Notes under the pieces: model-generated
What the model was told of the DNA's origin: nothing
Databases searched by the model: none
Seen by the model: the letters and a program-made list of their open reading frames with translations, nothing else
Assembly (NCBI GenBank): GCA_907163375.1
Contig: CAJQUW010007105.1
Coordinates: 62,001-126,000, forward strand
Length of the DNA stretch: 64,000 nt
Source: Prostheceraeus crozeri
Lineage: Eukaryota > Platyhelminthes > Polycladida > Euryleptidae
Reading direction: 5' to 3'
Shown here: piece by piece, positions 57,461-64,000 of the stretch
Layout of the letters: every line of letters starts with the position of its first letter
Position numbering within the stretch: the first letter of the stretch is position 1
Program-made: the position numbers and the translations under genes

Positions 57461-58768
57461 AACTCGAGAAAATGAGAAATCGAACACAGATTTTCTTCAA
57501 CCAATTAAGAGAAAATATTAAATTATTATTCTGTGTAACGCTTCGCTTTCTGCTTCTGCTGGTAAAATCATAAAAATAAAGGGAACTTTAAAATCTCATT
57601 GAACGAATTGTAACAGAGTCTGATGCATGGGAGCTGCTTTCTCTTGTTCCCACAGGCCGACGAATTTCTATGTTCTTTTCTGAGGTGCATAGTTGACCAT
57701 TGAATCACTTTCATAGAAGGATTGGCACTGTATGCAATTAGCAGTTGATAGACATGTGATATAGAGACAGTCACGTGAACTCACACTCTAGATCTTATTG
57801 TGCGAGCCGATTCTCCAACATATGTCGATGTGCAACCTGTACATTCAATGAGACATATACAAAACTTTAACAATCACACTTCAGATTTGTAAGACTGTGT
57901 ACAGTAGGCTATACACAGTTAGCTATCATGTATACACTCCTGTTGTGACATGGGTAGTAAAATATGAGATAGAGATTTATTAGGGAAACAGACATTCAAT
58001 GAGGTGGCAAACTACATTTGTACCATATTCTTTTTATTTCTCTTGAATTCTCAATTCATTGCTATTTGGTAATGATGACCACAACTTTTCTCTTTCACCT
58101 CTTTCTCACTCGATATACTCACTTGCTTCATGGCATGTCTGATAACTTTCTTTGGACAATCGCTCTTGCATTGCCGTTTGGAATTTGTGTTACATTCATG
58201 TCATTTTCCTTCAAAGCATCATTTTTTCACATTTCTTGAAGTTCACCTAAGTTCAATTTTCAATGGATTGACGAGGATATATAAAAAATGGCATTAGTGT
58301 ATATATGATAGCTATCTGTAAATACTGCACACAGTCTTACAAATCTGAAGTGTGATTGTTAAAGTTTTGTATATGTCTCATTGAATGTACAGGTTGCACA
58401 TCGACATATGTTGGAGAATCGGCTTGCACAATAAGATCTAGAGTGTGAGTTCACGTGACTGTCCCTATATCACACGTCTATCTACTGCTAATTGCATACA
58501 GTGTCAATCCTTCTATGAAAGTGATTCAATGGTCAACTATGCACCTCAGAAAAGAACATAGAAATTCGTCGGCCTGTGGGAACAAGAGAAAGCAGCTCCC
58601 ATGCATCAGACTCTAGTACAATTCGTTCAATGTGATTTTAAAGTTCCCTTTATTTTTATGATTTTACCAGCAGAAGCAGAAAGCGAAGCGTTACACAGAA
58701 AAAAAATTAATATTTTTTCTCAATTGGTTGAAGAAAATTTGTGTTCGATTTCTCATTTTCTCGAGCTG
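57461..58768. mobile_element. 1.3-kb foldback with GIY-YIG remnants in both arms
   Basis: The left arm (57461-57938) and right arm (58296-58768) are inverted copies about 475 bp long with a 357-bp spacer. Read outward from the centre, each arm encodes IECTGCTSTYVGESARTIRS (the right copy has Cys for the first Arg), followed by a stop and frame changes. Paired Cys then T-Y-V-G-E-S...R is a GIY-YIG nuclease signature as in Penelope-like elements. Tail-to-tail partial copies are a known habit of that group, but a later palindromic duplication would look the same. Confidence 0.7.
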
Positions 58769-60644
58769 ATTATTCAATGCTAGCGATTATAACTAAGTGT
58801 TATTGCGCTTTATCAGGGTTGTACTACAATAGTGCTACACTTGTTTATTACATTCGTGATGCACCGTGCGCAATATTCTGCGTAATAATGTGTTATAATG
58901 CTGTTCTTCTTGAAAATTAAGTAACCTTAATAAGTGTACCACGGCACTCTAACACGAAAAATTAATACACACATACGCAAGCATAATCGTAAAAGAAAAT
59001 AATTCTCTGGAAGTCGTCATTAATATTCAATTCGGTTGCCTTAAACTCATACTTCAAATTATAAGTTAGAATATTAAAGTCTAAACCAAAAATTGAATGG
59101 ACTAAGATGCACTGTATAATTTCTTTATTCTATAGATTGACGATGTTTCCCAAATACATGTGGTAATAACTTTAGATAGTCTAGGTAGCAAGGATTCCAT
59201 TCCAAAACGTTCACTCAGCTTTGTAGCCGCTGCACAACTTTCCCGCTTGTCTGTAACGCCTATCTTGTGTGATTCATTCATTGCGCTAGGTACATGGGCA
59301 GCATGTAACCAATACGTTGTCTGCCCCCTATGTGCATGCAATCTTAGTACAAACTCACAGGTTTCTCAAGTAATCGTCTTGAAATAGAACAGTGAAACTC
59401 ATGTTTACATTATGGATTATTTCCTCGAAACTTTGCAGACTTGCCTGCCATATTCATCAAATATAAGCTAATCATCTCAACATGCAGTCTGAGCAAATGG
59501 ATTTCGGGTTTTAGTCATTGTTCCATTATGCATTTCCTGTTCAAAATCCCGCTGGGCGCACAGATGTGGACGTCACTCGACAAATTTTCATCATATTTCA
59601 AGCGATTATCTATTAATTTTCATCCACTGCATAATTTGCATTCTTGCTTTTGCTAATAATTCTTGCAAAGCGCAAAGAGAAATATAAAAACTGCTGATTG
59701 TGGCAAATGATTGCGGAACTTTTCTTCTCTCTTCTGCAGGCCTGTTATATCACGGAAGTTGATACCATTTATCGCTACTTGACAAGTAAATCAGTTAAAT
59801 AAATTAACTATTGGTTGTTGAAATTTTAGACGGCCGCCTTAAATAAAGGAATGTAAATTCCGACATTTAGTTGTTCTGATAGGAAATAGATCAAGCAGCG
59901 TTTGTGATAAGAAAATGACACTTTGCATCTAAGAATTTTTAAATGATAAAAAAGATAAATATTTTATTTGAAATTCTCTCAGAAGGAAGGAAATAATTAC
60001 GAGAAAGTATTCATCTTTCGAATATAGTAAATAAGTGATGCTTCCTGTATTTGTCTTTATGCATGTATGTAATCAAGTATGCGTGATCCACTAATGTATT
60101 ATTGATGTACTAGCCATGATTCCCCATTCTATGTTATTCCCATGCTACAACTCCCATGAAACTGAGGTTTTCAGTTTTCAATACCGAATTTTTCGACCGA
60201 CTATCCAAAGAAAAAAAGAAGAGAATCTATTCATAAGGATGATGAGTTCCTCTCTAAATAAGCATGTATGGACCAAATGTAATGACAGAAATGTAATATC
60301 ACCGCCACTACAGTATACTAATTATCTATGAAGCTTGAATCCATTGTCCATAATTTTTGAAATTATTTTTATTATGTATTAAAATCAAAATTCATATTTG
60401 AATTTTAATGCAAACATGATAATTACTCTAATAAGCTTAACCTCTTTCGTTTCATCTGATGCGGTTTTAGTAGGTGAAAGCTTAGGAGCATAAATCTTAT
60501 CAATAATAGCAGTGCTTTTAATTCTAAAATTCCACCAGCATCGCAAGATGCTTGCAAAAAGTTAGAAAAGACAATAACTTTACATACTTACACCTTGAAT
60601 ACGCGCATACATGCATGCATGGAAACCAATATAATGTTTCATAA
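58769..60644. other. Intergenic, nothing recognised
   Basis: No motif-bearing open frames and no repeats recognised. Confidence 0.45.
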
Positions 60645-60999
60645 AGTTTCATTTTACTTGCTTATTGTCAAAAGCGCGTTTCGTCTGTTCTCAGTAAGTG
60701 TGACACGCAGAATGAATCAAACTGATTGAAACATGATTCCTGCTAGAATATCGATCAAGCAATGGACAGTCACTGGACAAGCAATCACGAAATGAATAAG
60801 TAGTAGCTAAAAAGTACATATACAGAAAATTTGCTAATAGGAGAAGAAGTGCATCAACAATTTGAATAAAATAAAGGATCATTGTTTGATCGATATTCTA
60901 GCAGGAATCATGTTTCAATCACTTTGATTCATTCTGCGTGTCACACCTACTGAGAGCAGACGAAACGCGGTTGTGACAATAAGCAAGTAAAATGAAACT
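60645..60999. repeat. Foldback element with arms of about 125 bp
   Basis: The left arm (60645-60774) contains TGACACGCAGAATGAATCAA and AACATGATTCCTGCTAGAAT. The right arm (60880-60999) is its inverted copy. The spacer is about 105 bp. AGTTTCATTTTACTTGCTTA at the left edge is matched by its complement at the right edge. No coding content; MITE-like. Confidence 0.85.
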
Positions 61000-61666
61000 T
61001 CTGGCATATTTTTCATCTGCAAGATCACAGCGGGGAGCAATTGCTTTATTATGCCATAATCCTATATAAATAATATAAATCTCCAATACAAGAAACATAG
61101 CAATTATCAAATATTCTTCAATTGTAGTATTTTGCATCATTTTTCATTTAAACGAAGTCTATCTTCCTATATGCAGAACGTCTATGTTCTATCATCAGCT
61201 TATCAATTATCGCATATTTATCATTTAATTCCTGTTTGTTGCAGATCAACTGCTACTACATTTCCCAATGGAAGAAAAAGAAATATGGAGAATGATTTCT
61301 GAGAAACTTTTCATCGAAACAAGTGTTCAAAAGACTAAAATGAGAAGATACTAAAAATCATTAGCTGTTTTTTGAATTAATGGCGTTTTGTGAATGATCA
61401 TGAAATTAGTTAAAAGGCAATGTTCCATAGTGTGATTGATTCTCAAACTATTTTTTTGAAATCTGGGCCGGACTTTCACCGACATGTCAAGCGGATTGAA
61501 AGCAAAAAGTACAAATACCTCATGCATATTGTTGTCTTTATATTGACATTATCACAATTTCTAATCTAAAGTGATTATTCTTTACAATCATGATCACATA
61601 AAGCGTCAGTATGTCGCGGAAAGGGCTAGACACGCTGTAGCATTAGGAGATGCCATAAACACTGAA
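61000..61666. other. Intergenic, nothing recognised
   Basis: No features recognised. Confidence 0.45.
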
Positions 61667-61868
61667 TTTCCCAAAATTCTATGGGACTGGTTTTCCAGAA
61701 GATCGATAGAATTGGATTTCCAGAAATTCGATAGGACAGGATTTCCCACAAGTCTATGGGACAAATTAGTCCAAGAGGCAATAGGATCAAAGTTCCCCAA
61801 AATTCAATGGGACAAAACTTTCCCACAGTGCCATAGAATAGAGTTCCATAGCAATAGCACTACCCGCT
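61667..61868 (+). repeat. 25-bp tandem array of small palindromic units
   Basis: Units of the form TTTCCCAnAATTCTATGGGA start at 61667, 61692, 61717, 61742, (degenerate 61767), 61793, 61819 and 61843, so the period is 25-26 bp. Many units contain TCCCA...TGGGA complementarity. The period is not a multiple of three, so the 107-codon open frame across it is not a gene. The array lies just inside the R5 right end. Confidence 0.8.
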
Positions 61869-61937
61869 ATAGGAAAATTACAATAATTCCGTAGGACGTT
61901 TCCTATAGGAGTGCCATAGATTTTGGTTAATCGGGAT
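61869..61937 (-). repeat. Terminal-type repeat R5, right copy
   Basis: Ends TTTGGTTAATCGGGAT (61922-61937), the exact complement of the first 16 bases of the left copy at 56295. It is preceded by GAGTGCCATAGA, matching the left copy's ATGGCACTC. Confidence 0.55.
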
Positions 61938-62369
61938 ATTCCCATGAAATTCCGCATTACTCCATTTCTTATGTCGTCACTTCAGTTTCAACAGATACCC
62001 TGTATTCTTGAATTTTATTTTAGGTTTAAGTTTCTCAAAATTGATTTGAACTTGATTATCGAATTTTTCTAATGGGTGATGCTGGCATGTGGCTCAATTC
62101 CTTACAGGAATTTAGCTGAAACGCTGCTGTGTTCGTCAGCACACATAGCTCTCAAATCAAATGTTGTGATTAAAAGCCCAGTTCGAGTTCTGCGTGTCGC
62201 AACAAAGATTGAGAAGTGAAATGATAACATCATTCAGTACATCGAAGCATTGGCCATTCTTCAGAAGGGTTTCTAACGTTTATCTATCATCCATGCCTGT
62301 TCATGCAAGGCTGAAGGGTAGGGACCGATAAATCGCTTGAGACTTGCAGCAAACGGAATTCCATGAAGA
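61938..62369. other. Intergenic, nothing recognised
   Basis: No features recognised. Confidence 0.45.
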
Positions 62370-62790
62370 GAAATACGTAACAATTTTTTTGATTATTTGG
62401 AGAGGAAGATAGCCTATTAGTGGTCAGCTGTTTGGTTTTGGAAAACTCCAAATTCGATAAGAGAGCGATGCATTTCGTGTAGATACGCTACCATGATCAC
62501 GCACAATAAAAAACATTGACACGAAATAAAGACAAACCAGTTCATGAGGTGGAGAAATCAATCAAACAATTCAATCATCAATTCCATAAATGTAAAAAAA
62601 TCAAGAAGTCAAGACACTACTGAAAAATAAGAAATGGGTAAATGTCAACAAGCGGCAGATAATTCACAGAAATGAAAAACATAGAAAATAAGAATTCAAA
62701 CTTATCGAATTTGGAGTTTTCCAAAAAAGCGACCACCAAAGGGATATCCTCTTCACCGCATAATCAAAAAAATGAATAATAACGGAGGAT
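62370..62790. repeat. MITE-like inverted-repeat element, about 420 bp
   Basis: The left arm (62370-62462) contains TTTTTTTGATTAT, GGAAGATA, GTGGTC and GGAAAACTCCAAATTCGATA. The right arm (about 62704-62790) holds the same blocks inverted. The spacer is about 240 bp and AT-rich without open frames. It directly abuts repeat R4 copy 2. Confidence 0.7.
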
Positions 62791-63155
62791 ATTTTCATTG
62801 AACACATAGAGGAAGCATAGGTAGAGTACATCGACACAAAAAAATTATCTATCTCTATTCAGTGAAAATTTTTAATTCGAAGGATTCAGTTTTCTGCCGA
62901 GATCACGTCCCTGCGGTCCAAAAAGCTAAAAATTATTTTATTATTAAAAAGCTAAATTTCTGTAAATTTCTATACTACCGACATGAAGCCCCTTTATAAG
63001 AAGCATGAAACAAGTTGGATATCAAAAGGAATGAATATTTGGCAATAAATATCCTAACTAAGCGGAAATTAAAATGATTGTCAAGGGAATTTCATGAACC
63101 GAATTTCTATGGAAGTCTTCAGAGAAAGTCGACATCTTTGTTGGCTGAAATTTCA
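62791..63155 (-). repeat. Dispersed repeat R4, copy 2 (inverted)
   Basis: Inverted copy of 54233-54615, with the same anchors in reverse (CCTGCGGTCCAAAAAGCTAA, ATGAAGCCCCTTTATAAG, ATATCAAAAGGAATGAAT, TAAGCGGAAATTA). Confidence 0.75.
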
Positions 63156-63324
63156 AGTTTTTAATTAAATTTTCATCGGTATGATCTTTTGATTCATTAA
63201 ATTTATATGTTTCATTTCTTGAATCTGAATAGTAATATGGACCCTTACATCATTCGAAGTTAATTGAAATCATAATCTTTGATTATGCTGTTTTGCTCAA
63301 GCGTTTGCAGGCTGCCTGTGATAT

Positions 63325-63395
63325 CAGAGTTGGAACCGGTACAGAATTCGTGACTTGAAAATCTTATACCGGTATCGGTGCCGGTTTGGAAGACC
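63325..63395 (+). repeat. hAT-terminus-like CAGAGTTGGAACCGG sequence
   Basis: CAGAGTTGGAACCGGTACAG followed by ACCGGTATCGGTGCCGG resembles a hAT left end, and the GGAACCGGTAC core recurs at 16924-16980. No transposase or partner end is visible before the window stops. Confidence 0.35.
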
Positions 63396-64000
63396 GCTTT
63401 TTGAAAAAATTCAATGATGAACAATGCACTCAAATACAAATACACAAAGCAGTATCAAGGATCAAAGTTTCCCACTATGATTGAATTTATGCTCTTTTTA
63501 TTATCATATTTACCTTTTAACAGTAAAATATTTTATGACGTACGTCAATGCAAATTAAAGGCTTCCATTTAAGCAGAAACTGTTATGAGCAATGGAAATT
63601 TTTCGACTATATTGTGAAGCTCCCAGCAGTTTACCAAACCAATTTCATAAGACGTTCTGAATTTTGATAAGTGATAGAGCGGATAGACTTTCCTACTCTA
63701 GATAGAATAATTTGTTGAGCAATTATTTTCATTAATATAAATCATTCAAGTTGCTACGCAGTGCAATACTATTGAATGATATGCATACCACAATTAAGAG
63801 TCCTACATATAAGTTCAAAATTTAACGCTGCATGTCAATCACGAAGAATTTAAGACGTTTTCTAAAGCACACAATTCCATCGCATACTATACTAATGTAC
63901 ATTGTACATCTATAAGTCCAGCACTTGCTGCGCAGTTGACAATTATACAAGCCTCCACTGACTCCGAGTGTAACAAGGAGAGGATTTCACCAGCATTGCT
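63396..64000. other. Intergenic, nothing recognised
   Basis: No features recognised up to the window end. Confidence 0.4.

Noticed and set aside
61571-61894. 107-codon open frame with repeated F-P-K-x-x-W-D phrases
   Set aside because: It is generated by the 25-bp tandem array, whose period is not a multiple of three.

Overview
This window looks like AT-rich genomic DNA from an animal (metazoan), probably an invertebrate. The evidence is the repertoire of transposable elements: HARBI1-like PIF/Harbinger, piggyBac, several hAT lineages, Tc1/mariner-IS630, GIY-YIG/Penelope-type relics and a DUF7869-like gene. There is a tRNA-headed repeat, coding density is very low, and there are no operons or ribosome-binding sites. 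The species cannot be named from the sequence. I see no rRNA, no CRISPR array and no securely annotated multi-exon host gene.

Layout. 1-2 kb: 3' end of a hAT element that begins before the window. 3.9-4.6 kb: the best candidate host gene, an intronless orphan ORF with a TATA box. 5.4-5.9 kb: two tandem copies of a tRNA-like repeat. 8.3-9.9 kb: a complete but dead IS630/mariner element inside a small CCATAG-rich inverted repeat. 10.4 kb: a foldback. 12.4-12.9 and 24.5-25.0 kb: inverted copies of a dispersed repeat. 14.1 kb: a 65-nt imperfect hairpin. 17.4 and 18.2 kb: two possible exons. 23.6 kb: a 49-bp tandem array. 26.3-27.3 and 29.5-33.1 kb: two copies of a 1-kb repeat, the second split by a PIF/Harbinger element. 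27.4-27.9 kb: the tail of a retroelement.

34.0-36.2 kb: a hAT element with a perfect 8-bp target duplication. 38.0-39.1 kb: a hAT relic. 40.4-40.7 kb: a GIY-YIG endonuclease relic. 41.3-42.1 kb: a 748-bp foldback with 348-bp arms. 42.9-43.1 kb: a TTAA-type MITE. 46.5-47.0 kb: an IS630 transposase relic. 48.0-50.3 kb: a DUF7869-like gene with an internal 42-residue repeat. 50.8-53.4 kb: a nearly intact piggyBac element broken by one frameshift. 54-63 kb: a nest of inverted repeats, including a 1.3-kb foldback with GIY-YIG remnants.

How it fits together. The window is mostly a layered record of transposition. Empty-site comparisons inside the window support three insertions directly: Harbinger at TTA, the 748-bp foldback at TAC, and a 54-bp palindrome. 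The most unusual features are the number and size range of inverted-repeat (foldback) structures (29 bp to 1.3 kb) and the DUF7869-like gene, whose role as a host gene or a transposase is unclear. Percent identities, family names and copy numbers would need searches that I could not run.
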